Below, piece after piece: positions 29,390 through 48,908 of a DNA stretch of 64,000 bases (its first letter is position 1; every line of letters starts with the position of its first letter). The notes under the pieces are model-generated. The model saw only the letters and a list, made by a program, of their open reading frames with translations, was not told the origin of the DNA and did not search any database. Source of the stretch: Halocaridina rubra (taxonomy: Eukaryota > Arthropoda > Malacostraca > Decapoda > Atyidae). A program made the position numbers and the translations under genes. The stretch covers positions 91,001 through 155,000 of the forward strand of contig JAXCGZ010015150.1 in the NCBI GenBank assembly GCA_037179515.1, written 5' to 3'.

Positions 29390-30092
29390 AATAATTTTTT
29401 TACCCCGACCGGGACTCGAACCTAGGACTTATGATTACTAAGTCAAGGCGCTACCACTACACCACAGAAGATTAAAAGGAATCCAACCTTATAGCTTATA
29501 TCTGCTATACTTAGGAATGAACGTATTCTAACTGAATGCCACTATGTTCATATTACAGATTCCCCAACCTCACTCGTGGCTTCATTTTAGCATTTGATTC
29601 TATTCCCAATCTTATTCGGGCCATGAAATAACCAGATAAGCGCATTACATATGTGAAAACAAGAATCATTTTTTTACCCCAACTGGGAATCGAACCTAGG
29701 ACTTATGATTACTAAGTCAAGGCGCTACCACTACACCACAGAAGGTTAAAAGGAATCCAACCTTATTGCTTTTATCTGCTATACTTAGGAATGAATGCAT
29801 TCTAACTGAATGCCACTATGTTCATATTACAGATTCCCCAACCTCACTCGTGGCTTCATTTTAGCATTTAATTCGATTCCCAATCTCATTTGGGCCATGA
29901 AATAACCAGATAAGCACATTATATATGTGAAAACATGAATCATATTTTTACCCCGACTGGGACTCGAACCTAGGACTTATAAGTAAGTCAAGGCGCTACT
30001 ACTACACCACAGAAGGTTAAAAGGAATCCAACCTTATAGCTTATATCTGCTATACTTAGGAATGAACGCATTGTAACTGAATGCCACTATGT
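29390..30092 (-). repeat. tRNA-like tandem array 1a, 3 units, ~274-bp period
   Basis: Heads lie near 29435, 29709 and 29980 (minus strand). Each has box A TGGTGTAGTGG and box B GGTTCGAGTCC (or variants) and ends CGGGGTA. The third unit has lost part of the anticodon region. The non-tRNA part includes CTAACTGAATGCCACTATG and CTCACTCGTGGCTTCATTTT. The array ends at an inverted junction near 30092. Confidence 0.75.
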
Positions 30093-30779
30093 TCGAATGC
30101 GTTCATTCCTAAGTATAGCAGATATAAGCTATAAGGCTGGATTCCTTTTAACCTTCTGTGGTGTAGTGGTAGCGCGTTAACTTAGTAATCATAAGTCCTA
30201 GGTTTGAGTCCTGGTCGGGGTAAAAAAATGATTCATGTTTTCACATATGTAATGTGCTTAATTGGTTATTTCATTGCCCGAATGAGATTGGAAATTGAAT
30301 TAAATGCTAAAATGAAGCCACGAGTGAGGTTGGGGAATCTGTAATACGAACATAGTGGCATTCAGTTAGAATGCGTTCATTCCTAAGCATAGTAGATATA
30401 AGCTATAAGGTTGGATTCCTTTTAACCTTCTGTGGTGTAGTGGTAGCACCTTGACTTAGTAATCATAAGTCCTAGGTTCGAGTCCCGGTAGGGGTAAAAA
30501 AATGATTCATGTTTTCACATATGTAATGTGCTTGCTTGGTTATTGTATGACCCGAATGAGATTGGGAATTGAATTAAAAGCTAAAATGAAGCCACGAGTG
30601 AGGTTGGGGAATCTGTAATATGAACATAGTGGCATTCAGTTAGAATGCGTTCATCCCTAAGTATAGCAGATATAAGCTATAAGGTTGGATTCCTTTTGAT
30701 TTTCTGTGGTGTAGTGGTAGCCCCTTGAATTAGTAATCATAAGTCCTAGGTTCGAGTCCCGGTCGGGGTAAAAAAATGA

Positions 30780-30782
<3 letters not shown>
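30093..30782 (+). repeat. tRNA-like tandem array 1b, 3 units, inverted relative to 1a
   Basis: Heads lie at about 30181, 30455 and 30729 (274-bp spacing). The tRNA-like part is ~72 nt and has a pairable D-stem (GGTG/CGCC) in the best copies; one loop reading TTAGTAA would put AGT (Thr) at the anticodon. The anticodon stem is mispaired in that fold and the acceptor pairs only partly, so these are tRNA-like promoters rather than tRNA genes. It ends ATGATTCA into (TA)n. Confidence 0.75.

Positions 30783-30850
<68 letters not shown>
30783..30850. repeat. (TA)n microsatellite
   Basis: Follows the last unit of array 1b. Confidence 0.95.
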
Positions 30851-30852
<2 letters not shown>

Positions 30853-30855
30853 GTA

Positions 30856-38174
<7,319 letters not shown>

Positions 38175-38760
38175 ATTTAAGTTTATTAGAATAAGTGTCA
38201 TTTATCAATTGTGCATGTTGAATTCTATTTTCTTTCTCACTATAATGTGTTAAATGCTACAAGTTGCAAAAATCATACTCAACTATATTTTATATTGTTT
38301 AAGTAACGTAATTATGTGCAGTTAGTTTCTCTCCTGTATCATTTTGTCCTTGAATAGTAGTTACAGATTGTAATTGTGATGTTAAGTTTTTCTGTTTGAC
38401 TATTATCATTGTTTAAGTCATGACTGAATATTTAAAGAGATTATATCCAACTGTATGCTATATCATTTAAGTAACGTAATTTTGTTCATTTAGTTTCTCC
38501 TATATCGTTTTCTCATTGAATCGTAGTTACATATTGTAATTGTGAATAATTTTCAACTCTCTTTTCACACCATGACAAATGTTTTGTCTTAGTAATTAAT
38601 TGGTATATATCATATCCAAATGTATTGTGTATTATTTGAGTAATGTAATAGCTTAATTAGCTTTGTTCTTAAATAATTTTGTCAATGCTTACTAGCTATA
38701 TATTGCAATAGTGAATACTTAATTTTGATGCTTTGCCTTTAATTACAATGCTTATTGTTA
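38175..38760. repeat. diverged tandem repeat, 169-bp unit, ~3-4 copies
   Basis: The anchor AAGTAACGTAATT lies at 38300 and 38469, and GAGTAATGTAATAG at 38638, exactly 169 apart. Each is followed by TTAGTTTCTC, TCATTGAAT-GTAGTTACATATTG and AATTGTGAATA. Old, AT-rich, non-coding. Confidence 0.6.
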
Positions 38761-38988
38761 CGAACATATATTTCTTTTGTCAGTTTTTTTTTTTGCATAG
38801 TAAATTTTGATATTCCTGTAATCTACTTAGATAACTATATGAGATTGTAATAGTTTCATAAGTTAGTTCATTAGATAGTTCTGCCCCGCTTTTTTGTAAA
38901 ATAATGATAGTTAAAAAATTATAAGCCTCTCATGAAAGAAGTAATGCTTAGTCCGAAATATCACATATATCAGAGTGGTGGTGGGGAG

Positions 38989-39687
<699 letters not shown>

Positions 39688-39741
39688 CAGAACTTTAAGG
39701 AAAAGTATGATAAGTATCATTAAGTACAAAAATGGAATCGA
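39688..39741 (+). mobile_element. CR1 3'-end scrap fused to copy B
   Basis: Fifty-odd bases (AACTTTAAGGAAAAGTATGA to AAAATGGAATCGAT) correspond to the end of ORF2. They stop abruptly where copy B's endonuclease sequence begins, with no tail between. Confidence 0.55.
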
Positions 39742-42183
39742 TCATAAACCCAGTTGTTAACATGGCACGGGAAAAAAAATGTAGGATTTTGATTATGGGA
39801 GACTTTAATCATAAAGAGATAGATTGGATAAATCTTGACCCACACAGTGGTGAGGACTCATTCAGGGCAAGATTCCTAGATTGCGTACAAAGGAATTTCC
39901 TACACCAACATGTAATGGAACCAACGAGGGCCAGGGGTGGGGATGAGCCATCACTACTTGATCTAGTATTCACAGATAATGTGTTGGATATTGAAAAAAT
40001 TGAGTATGAACCACCAATTGGAAAGAGTGACCACTGTGTGTTGTTGATGGAGTATATCATTGAAGATATTCTGCCTGAAAAAAGAGGCACTGAGGACATG
40101 AGGAGGAACTATCCGAAAGGAGATTACATCAAAATGAATGAGCTGTTTGCAGTTATTGACTGGAGAACCTTATTTTACAACAAATCTGTACAAGAAATGT
40201 ATGACATCTTTTGTGAGAAATATGGGAAGGTAGTAGATTGCTGCATACCTGTCACCAAAGTAGGTGTAATTCATGCCAGAGAGAAATGGTTCGATAATGG
40301 GTGTAAAAGAGCTAAGGAGTGGAGAGACAAATGCTGGAAAAGGTATAGGAGGAGAAAAAACATAAATGCTTGGCAAACCTACAAAAGAGCAAGAAATGAC
40401 TACCTAAGTAAAAGGAGAGAGGCATAGAGAGACTATGAGAGGGACATCACCAGGAAGGCTAAAGAAAATCCCAAGCTTTTCCACAGCTTTATCAGAGGAA
40501 AACTGAAGGTAGAAGAACAGGTTTTAAGGCTAAAGAGAGCGGATGGAAGCATCACTGAGACGGATGAAGAGATCTGCAAAGAATTGAACAAGGAGTTTCA
40601 GTCAGTATTTACAGTAGAAAATACCCCACCCCCTCAGATTGCAGAGATAGAAGCTCAAGGCCCGGTATTAGAAAACATCAACCTTACAGCCACAGAGGTA
40701 TGCAAAGCGCTGATGGATTTAGATGTTCATAAAGCTACAGGTCCTGATGACATATCCCCTCATGTTCTTAAAAAATACGCAAACTCAATATCAGTGGCAC
40801 TAAGTATTATATTTAAAAAGTCACTGGAGTCAGGAGAGATTCCAAGATGCTGGAAACAAGCAAATATGATACCTATCTTCAAAAAGGGAAGGAGGGATAC
40901 GGCTCTGAACTATAGACCAGTTTCCTTGACCAGCATGGTTTGCAAAGTTATGGAGAAACTACTAAGGAAACATATCTCTCTTCACTTGGAATCCTTCAAC
41001 TTTTTGTCAGTGAGGCAACATGGCTTCAGAGAAGGTAGATCAACAGTAACAAACTTATTAGAATTTTATGATGAGGTAAGCCGAATCTTACAGGAAAGAG
41101 AGGGCTGGGCAGATTGCATATTCCTAGATTTCCAGAAAGCGTTTGACACTGTTCCACATGGGAGACTTATTAGGAAGCTGCAAGCAATGGCTAGAATAGG
41201 TGGAAATGTTTTGGAATGGATAAAAACTTACTTAGAAGGAAGGGAACAGAGGGTTAGAGTAAGACACTCAGTGTCTGAATGGAGAAGAGTTAGTAGTGGA
41301 GTTCCACAGGGTTCAGTTTTAGGGCCACTTTTGTTCCTTGTATATGTAAATGACCTACCAGAGTCTGTAAATTCATTCATGAATATGTTTGCAGATGATG
41401 CAAAGATTGTGAAGAAAGTAAAAAACGAGAACAATGGTAGAGAACTTCAGGAGGATCTAAATAATCTGCATGAGTGGTCAGAAAAGTGGCTAATGAAATT
41501 CAATACTTCAAAATGTAAGGTAATAAGAATGGGTACAAGTGCAAGAAGGCCCAAGCTTGACGACTCGGTGGCTGGAGTACAACTTCAAGAGACAGAAATT
41601 GAGAGAGATCTAGGAGTAAACATACTGGCAGATTTGTCTCCAGAAATACATATAAATGGCATAGTAAGGGCAGCATATGCATTCTTATCAAATGTAAGGG
41701 TAGCCTTCAGGCACATGGACAAGGAAATGTTCAGAAATATTTATGTAACCTATGTAAGGCCCAAACTCGAATATGCAGCCCCCTTTTGGAATCCACACTT
41801 GAAAAAAGCACATGGCTAAGCTTGAAAAAGTTCAAAGACATGCCACGAAACTGGTGCCAGAAATACGCAATCTCAGTTATGAGGAGAGGCTGAGGGAATT
41901 AGACTTACCATCACTCGAAGCTAGAAGAGTGAGGGGGGATATGGTGACAGTCTTTAAATTCCTTCATGGTTATGATAGAGTGGATAGGGATCGATATTTT
42001 GATATGGCTGGCTCTAGAACTAGAGGTTATAGTTTGAAGCTTCGTAAGAAAACTTTTTTGCAGGATGTAAGGAAATACTTTTTCAGTGTAAGAGTAATTG
42101 ATAATTGGAATTCGCTAAGCGAGGAGGTAGTTAATGCTATCTCAATCCATAGTTTTAAGGACAGGTACGATAAGTATCACTAA
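39742..42183 (+). pseudogene. CR1 ORF2 of copy B (partial endonuclease, RT, C-terminal domain)
   Basis: Motifs in order: MGDFNHKEID and SDHCVLLMEYI (endonuclease end), RDTALNYRPVSLTS, LDFQKAFDTVPHG, SSGVPQGSVLGPLLFLVYVN, catalytic FADD, YAAPFWNPHLKK, then RTRGYSLKLRKK and FFSVRVIDNWNSL, which matches the CR1-clade C-terminus. Lesions: GAG to TAG at 40425, and one extra A in the AAAAAA run near 41808 that shifts frame until 41812-42183. The RT itself is otherwise open from 40428 to 41807. Confidence 0.8.
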
Positions 42184-42278
42184 GTATAAAATGGAACCGA
42201 TGAGGAGACGGGAAGATACGAGCTTTGGGCTCTTTCCCGTAAACACAATTTGGTAATCACAATTAGGTAATCACACAC
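39742..42278 (+). mobile_element. CR1 LINE copy B, 5'-truncated in the endonuclease
   Basis: Starts in the endonuclease domain (CRILIMGDFNHKEIDW) and carries the whole RT and C-terminal region, 3' hairpin and tail. The first tail repeat reads AATTTGGTAAT and the second AATTAGGTAAT. The next copy starts directly after CACACAC. Confidence 0.85.
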
Positions 42279-43345
42279 AGAGTTTGCAAAGTTATGGAGA
42301 AACTACTAAGAAAACACTTCTCTCTTCATTTGGAATCCTTTAACTTTATGTAAGTGAAACTATATGGGTACAGTGAAGGTAGATAACAGTAACAAATTTA
42401 TTAAAATTTTATAATGAGGTAAACCTAACCTTACAGGAAATAGAGGGCTGGGCAGATTGCATATTCCTAGACCTCCAGAGAGCATTTGACACGGTTCCAC
42501 AAGAGAGACTTATTAAGAAGCTGCAAGCAATGGAAAGAATGTCTTGGAATGGATAAAAACTTACTTAGAAGGTAGGGAACAGAGGGTTAGAGTATGACAC
42601 TCAGTGTCTGAATGAAAAAGAGTTGGAAATGGAGCTCCACAGGTATCAGTTTTAGTGTCACTTTTGTTTCTTGTATATGTAAATGACCTACCAGCGCCTG
42701 TAATTCATTCATGAATGTGTTTGCAGATGATGCACGGATTGTGAAGAAAGTAAGAGACGAGAACAATGGTAGAGAACTTCAGGAAGATCTATATAGTCTG
42801 CATGAGTGGTCAAAAAAGTGGCTAATGAAATTCAGTACACCTCAAAATGTAAGGTAATGAGACTGGGTAAAAATTTCTTTGCAGAAAGTAAGGAAGTACT
42901 TTTTTAGTGTAAGAGTAGTTGTTAATTAGAATTGGCAGAGAGAGGAGATAGTTAATACTATCTCAGTCCATAGCTTTAAGGACAAGTATGATAAGTATCA
43001 CTAATAGGTCTGTCCAGGACAGTTCGATGTTAAGTCTTCCTTCATTTACGGTTATTTTTCTATGCCTACAGCTACAGTGAATATTCTTGGATATTCATCA
43101 CACATCTTTTATCCCTTCACATCTGACAAGTCATTACATTCTCCATCTCTGTTTCTCTTAATGTATTCTTCGTGCCCAGGCCAGATGAGGGCTGTTTTAT
43201 TTTAAATATTTTTTTTTGGCCCATCCTGGTGTCACAATCATAAAAAAAAAAGTGCAAAATGGAACCGACCAAGTGACGGGAAGTTACGAGCTTTGGGCTC
43301 TTTCCCGTAAGCACAATTAGGTAATTACAATTAGGTAATTACACA
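42279..43345 (+). mobile_element. CR1 LINE copy C, heavily decayed, with an inserted repeat
   Basis: Begins AGTTTGCAAAGTTATGGAG (RT domain), has many small indels and stops, and lacks most of the C-terminal coding region (42860-42880 jumps from the RT end to TTTCTTTGCAG). The 3' UTR is split by a ~245-bp family R repeat, after which the hairpin and AATTAGGTAATTAC tail continue. It is the oldest-looking copy in the chain. Confidence 0.75.
43004..43250 (+). repeat. repeat family R inserted in the 3' UTR of CR1 copy C
   Basis: CCCTTCACATCTGACAAGTC, CTCCATCTCTGTTTCTC and CCCATCCTGGTGTCACAATC with an A-run match the arms at 7.0-8.06 kb. It interrupts CACTAA...GTATAAAATGG of the CR1 3' end. Confidence 0.6.
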
Positions 43346-43378
43346 CTCACACACACACACACACATACACACGCACTA
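43343..43378. repeat. (CA)n tail between CR1 copies C and D
   Basis: Short CACTCACACAC...ACATACACACGCAC run joining the two copies. Confidence 0.8.
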
Positions 43379-43981
43379 AAGGGGAATGTGGCAGTAAAAG
43401 AGGCTGTAAAGGTGGTGGCACTGGAAAACATACAAACAGTTGACTATAAAGAGACAGTAATCGAAAAAATGAAAGACGTTGTGATGGAAAGGGCAAACCC
43501 ACTCATCAGACAGGCACTTGATAAGGAGAAGACAGTGGTAATCTCAGGCATAAGTGAATCCCAGGAGCCAACATGGCAGGGGAGACTTGAAGAAAATAAA
43601 GCTAGGGTTGTAGACCTGATAAGAAAGCTTGGAGTAGTATGTGGTCCTGAGGATATTGTAAACATACACCAACTAGGTAAATATTCGAGGGAAGGAAAGC
43701 CGAGACCAACAAAAGTAACCTTTGAGAGAGGGGAAACATGTAGGGAAATATTGTTGAGAAAAAAAAGTCTAAAAGACCTTCAAGAATGCAAAGAAGTGTT
43801 CATTAGACGATACAGAACACAGGAAGAGATGGGAAAGATCAAAAACTTGTTGCAAGAGACAAGAAGGTTAAATGATGAAGGAAATGAAGAAGAGAAGAAA
43901 AATTTTCGTTACAGAATACTTCCAGACAAAGGGGAGATAAAGAAGATAATGACAGAAGATCAGGGGATGGGGCCTCATTAA
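43379..43981 (+). CDS. CR1 ORF1, 5'-truncated
   Basis: About 200 open codons to a TAA at 43979. The protein has a charged start, then KTVVISGISES, RVVDLIRKLGVVCGPEDIVN, IHQLGKYSREGKPRPTKVTF, REILLRKKSLKDLQ and VFIRRYRTQEE. The layout (a G-I-E type strand, a helix, LGK..RPTKV, then a C-terminal basic domain) resembles the RRM-like plus C-terminal-domain ORF1 proteins of many LINEs, which bind element RNA. The true start is missing: the first codons abut the microsatellite, and no suitable ATG is seen there. ORF2 follows in the -1 frame and overlaps. Confidence 0.65.
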   Translation, partial: KGNVAVKEAVKVVALENIQTVDYKETVIEKMKDVVMERANPLIRQALDKEKTVVISGISESQEPTWQGRLEENKARVVDLIRKLGVVCGPEDIVNIHQLGKYSREGKPRPTKVTFERGETCREILLRKKSLKDLQECKEVFIRRYRTQEEMGKIKNLLQETRRLNDEGNEEEKKNFRYRILPDKGEIKKIMTEDQGMGPH

Positions 43982-46807
43982 GATTGTTATACACAAATGC
44001 TGATGGATTAGCTGGTAAGGCAGTAGAATTAAAAGATAGGATTCACAACAGTAAGGCAGATATAGTAGCAATTACAGAGACTAAGTTGAGTGAGGACATG
44101 AACAGTGTCACAGTTTTTCCTAAGGGCTTCAGAATACTAAGGGTTGAAAGATCTGAGAGGACTGGTGGAGGGATAGCACTGCTCATAAGTGAGAGGATTC
44201 AAGTTGAAGAAATAAACTTGGCTATAGAAAGTGAGTTCAGGGAATTTCTTGTTGCTCGCATAAATACTGGGTCAGAGAGCATTATAATAACTGTTGTATA
44301 CAACCCACCAAGGAACCAAAATAGGCTTGAAATTTATGAGGAAAGTCATATAGGTACTATTGAAGTCATAAACTCAGTTGTTAACATGGCACGGGAGAAA
44401 AAATGTAGGATTTTGATTATGGGAGACTTTAATCATAAAGAGATAGATTGTTGATAAATCTTGACCCACACAGTGGTGAGGACTCATTCGGGGCAAGATT
44501 CCTAGATTGCGTACAAGGGAATTTCCTACACCAACATGTAATGGAACCAACAAGAGCCAGGGGTGGGGATGAGCCATCACTACTTGATCTAGTGTTCACA
44601 GATAATGTGTTGGATATTGAAAATATTGAGTATGAACCACAAATTGGAAAGAGTGACCACTGTGTGTTGTTGATGGAGTATATCATTGAAGATATTCTTC
44701 CTGAGAGTAGAGGCACTGAGGACATGAGGAGGAACTATCCGAAAGGAGATTACATCAAAATGAATGAGCTTTTTGCAGTTATTGACTGGAGAACCTTATT
44801 TTACAACAAATCTGTACAAGAAATGTATGACATCTTTTGTGAGAAATATGGGAAGATAGTAGATTGCTGCATACCTGTCACCAAAGTAGGTGTAATTCAT
44901 GCCAGAGAGAAATGGTTCGATAATGGGTGTAAAAGAGCTAAGGAGTGGAGAGACAAATGCTGGAAAAGGTATAGGAGGAGAAAAAACATAAATGCCTGGC
45001 AAACCTACAAAAGAGCAAGAAATGACTACCTAAGTAAAAGGAGAGAGGCAGAGAGAGATTATGAGAGGGACATCACCAGGAAGGCTAAAGAAAATCCCAA
45101 GCTTTTCCACAGCTTTATCAGAGGAAAACTGAAGGTAAAAGAACAGGTTTTAAGGCTAAAGAGAGCGGATGGAAGCATCACTGAGACGGACGAAGAGATC
45201 TGCAAAGAATTGAACAAGGACTTTCAGTCAGTATTTACAGTAGAAAATACCCCACCCCCTCAGATTGCAGAGATAGAAGCTCAAGGGCCGGTATTAGAGA
45301 ACATCAACCTTACAGCCACAGAGGTATGCAAAGCGCTGATGGATTTAGATGTTCATAAAGCTACAGGTCCTGATGACATATCCCCTCATGTGCTTAAAAA
45401 ATGCGCAAACACAATATCAGTGGCACTAAGTATCATATTTAAGGAGTCACTGGAGTCGGGGGAGATTCCAAGATGCTGGAAACAAGCAAATGTGATACCT
45501 ATCTTCAAAAAGGGAAGGAGGGATACGGCTCTGAACTATAGACCAGTTTCCTTGACCAGCATAGTTTGCAAAGTTATGGAGAAACTACTAAGGAAACATA
45601 TCTCTCTTCACTTGGAATCCTTCAACTTTTTGTCAGTGAGGCAACATGGCTTCAGAGAAGGTAGATCAACAGTAACAAACTTATTAGAATTTTATGATGA
45701 GGTAAGCCAAATCTTACAGGAAAGAGAGGGCTGGGCAGATTGCATATTCCTAGACTTCCAGAAAGCGTTTGACACTGTTCCACATGGGAGACTTATTAGG
45801 AAGCTGCAAGCAATGGCTAGAATAGGTGGAAATGTTTTGGAATGGATAAAAACTTACTTAGAAGGAAGGGAACAGAGGGTTAGAGTAAGACACCCAGTGT
45901 CTGAATGAAGAAGAGTTAGTAGTGGAGTTCCACAGGGTTCAGTTTTAGGGCCACTTTTGTTCCTTGTATATGTAAATGACCTACCAGAGTCTGTAAATTC
46001 ATTCATGAATATGTTTGCAGATGATGCAAAGATTGTGAAGAAAGTAAAAAACGAGAACAATGGTAGAGAACTTCAGGAGGATCTAAATAATCTGCATGAG
46101 TGGTCAGAAAAGTGGCTAATGAAATTCAATACCTCAAAATGTAAGGTAATGAGAATGGGTACAAGTGCAAGAAGGCCCAAGCTTGACTACTCGGTGGTTG
46201 GAGTACAACTTCAAGAGACAGAAAATGAGAGAGATCTAGGAGTAAACATACTGGCAGATTTGTCTCCAGAAATACATATAAATGGCATAGTAAGGGCAGC
46301 ATATGCATTCTTATCAAATGTAAGAGTAGCCTTCAGGCACATGGACAAGGAAATGTTCAGAAATATTTATGTAACCTATGTGAGGCCAAAACTCGAATAT
46401 GCAGCCCCCTTTTGGAATCCGCACTTGAAAAAGCACATAGCTAAGCTTGAAAAAGTTCAAAGACATGCCACGAAACTGGTGCCTGAAATACGCAATCTCG
46501 GTTATGATGAGAGGCTGAGGGAATTAGACTTGCCATCACTCGAAGCTAGAAGAGTAAGGGGGATATGGTGACAGTCTTTAAATTCCTTCATGGTTATGAT
46601 AGAGTGAATAGGGATCGATATTTCGATATGGCTGGCTCTAGAACTAGAGGTCATAGTTTGAAGGTTCGTAAGAAAACTTCTTTGCAGGATGTAAGGAAAT
46701 ACTTTTTCAGTGTAAGAGTAGTTGATAATTGGAATTCGCTAAGCGAGCAGGTAGTTAATGCTATCTCAATCCATAGTTTTAAGGACAGGTACGATAAGTA
46801 TCACTAA
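43886..46807 (+). pseudogene. CR1 ORF2 of copy D (endonuclease, RT, C-terminal domain), three lesions
   Basis: The frame opens at 43888, overlapping ORF1 by ~93 nt with no ATG in the overlap, and becomes recognisable at LRLLYTNADGLAGKAVELKD. Endonuclease motifs: YTNADGL (N), ITETKL (E), FLVARIN, VVYNPPR, IMGDFNHKEI (D), SDHCVLL. RT motifs are as in copy B (FADD near 46018). Lesions: two extra bases after GAGATAGATTG at ~44451 cause a stop at 44452; TGG to TGA at 45906; one G lost from a six-G run at ~46560, moving the last 80 codons to another frame. Family function would be target cleavage and reverse transcription at the target site. Confidence 0.8.
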
Positions 46808-46902
46808 GTCTAAAATGGAACCGATGAGGAGACGGGAAGATACGAGCTTTGGGCTCTTTCCCGTAAACACAATTAGGTAATCTCAATTAGGTAATCACAC
46901 AC

Positions 46903-48889
46903 GACAAGATTCCTAGATTGCGTACAAGGGAATTTCCTACACCAACATGTAATGGAACATTGAAAAAATTGAGCATGAACCACCAATTGGAAAGAGTTAC
47001 CACTGTGTATTGTTGATGGAGTATATCACTGAAGATATTCTGCCTGAAAAAAGAGGCACTGAGGACATGAGGATGAACTATCCGAAAGGAGATTACATCA
47101 AAATGAATGAGCTATTTGCAGTTATTGACTGGAGAACCTTATTTTACAACAAATCTGTACAAGAAATGTATGACATCTTTTGTGAGAAATATGGAAAGAT
47201 AGTAGATTGCTGCATACCTTTCACCAAAGTAGGTGCAATTCATGCCAGAGAGAAATGGTTCGATAATGAGTGTAAAAGAGCTAAGGAGTGGAGAGACAAA
47301 TGCTGGAAAAGGTATAGGAGGAGAAAAAACAGAAATGCCTGGCAAACCTACAAAAGAGCAAGAAATGACTACCTAAGTAAAAGAAGAGAGGCAGAGAGAG
47401 ACTATGAGAGGGATATCACCAGGAAGGCTAAATAAAATCCCAAGCTTTCCCACAGCTTTATCAGAGGAAAACTGAAGGTAGAAGAACAGGGTTTAAGGCT
47501 TAAGAGAGCGGATGGAAGCATCACCGAGACGGATGAAGAGATCTGCAAAGAATTGAACAAGGCATTTCAGTCAGTATTTACAGTAAAAAATACCCCACCC
47601 CCTCAAATTGCAGAGATAGAAGCTCAAGGGCCGGTATTAGAGAATATTAACCTTAAAGCCACAGAGGTATGCAAGGCGTTGATGGAGTTAGATGTTCATA
47701 AAGCTACAGGTCCTGATGACATATCCCCTCATGTACTTAAAAAATGCGCAAACTCAGTATCAGTGGCACTAAGTATTATATTTAAAAAGTCACTGGAGTC
47801 AGGGGAGATTCCAAGATGCTGGAAACAAGCAAACGTGATACCTATCTTCACAAAGGGAAGGAGGGATACGGCTCTGAACTATTGACCAGTTTCCTTGACC
47901 AGCATAGTTTGCAAAGTTATGGAGAAACTACTATGGAAACATATCTCTCTTCACTTGGAATCCTTCAACTTTTTGTCAGTGAGGCAACATGGCTTCAGAG
48001 AAGGTAGATCAACAGTAACAAACTTATTAGAATTTTATGATGAGGTAAGCCGAATTTTACAGGAAAGAGAGGGCTGGGCAGATTGCATATTCCTAGATTT
48101 CCAGAAAGCGTTTGACACTGTTCCACATGGGAGACTTATTAGGAAGCTGCAAGCAATGGCTAGAATAGGTGGAAATGTTTTGGAATGGATAAAAACTTAC
48201 TTAGAAGGAAGGGAACAGAGGGTTAGAGTAAGACACTCAGTGTCTGAATGGAGAAGAGTTAGTAGTGGAGTTCCACAGGGTTCAGTTTTAGGGCCACTTT
48301 TGTTCCTTGTATATGTAAATGACCTACCAGAGTCTGTAAATTCATTCATGAATATGTTTGCAGATGATGCAAAGATTGTGAAGAAAGTAAGAAACGAGAA
48401 CAATGGTAGAGAACTTCAGGAAGATCTAAATAGTCTGCATGAGTGGTCAGAAAAGTGGCTAATGAAATTCGATACTTCAAAATGTAAGGGAATAAGAATG
48501 GGTATAAGTGCAAGAAGGCCCAAGCTTGACTACCTGGTGGCTGGAGTACAACTTCAAGAGACAGAAAATGAGAGAGATCTAGGAGTAAACATACTGGCAG
48601 ATTTGTCTCCAGAAACACATATAAATGGCATAGTAAGGGCAGCATATGCATTCTTATCAAATGTAAGGGTAGCCTTCAGGCACATGGACAAGGAAATGTT
48701 CAGAAATATTTATGTAACCTATGTGAGGCCAAAACTCGAATATGCAACCCCCTTTTGGAATCCACACTTGAAAAAGCACATGGCTAAGCTTGAAAAAGTT
48801 CAAAGACATGCCACAAAACTGGTGCCAGAAATACACAATCTCAGTTAGAATGAGAGGCTGAGGGAATTAGACTTACCATCACTCGAAGC
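46903..48889 (+). mobile_element. CR1 LINE copy E, truncated at both ends
   Basis: Starts in the endonuclease (GACAAGATTCCTAGATTGCG) right after copy D's CACACAC. About 75 bp is deleted after TGTAATGGAAC. It reads through RT but ends inside the C-terminal region at CACTCGAAGC, where copy F starts; it has no 3' UTR or tail. Confidence 0.8.
47010..48889 (+). pseudogene. CR1 ORF2 of copy E
   Basis: Same motifs as copies B and D. Lesions: GAA to TAA at 47433, AGA to TGA at 47882 (in NYRPVS), and a stop at 48846 in the C-terminal region. The catalytic FADD near 48361 is intact. Confidence 0.75.
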
Positions 48890-48908
48890 CAGCATAGTTT
48901 GCAAAGTT

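Larger units (their letters stand above)
43379..46902 (+). mobile_element. CR1 LINE copy D, the longest copy (partial ORF1 and all of ORF2)
   Basis: Starts within ORF1 directly after copy C's (CA)n tail, then runs through ORF2, hairpin and two 3' repeats (ACAATTAGGTAAT, CTCAATTAGGTAAT) to CACACAC, where copy E begins. It defines the family's layout. Confidence 0.85.
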
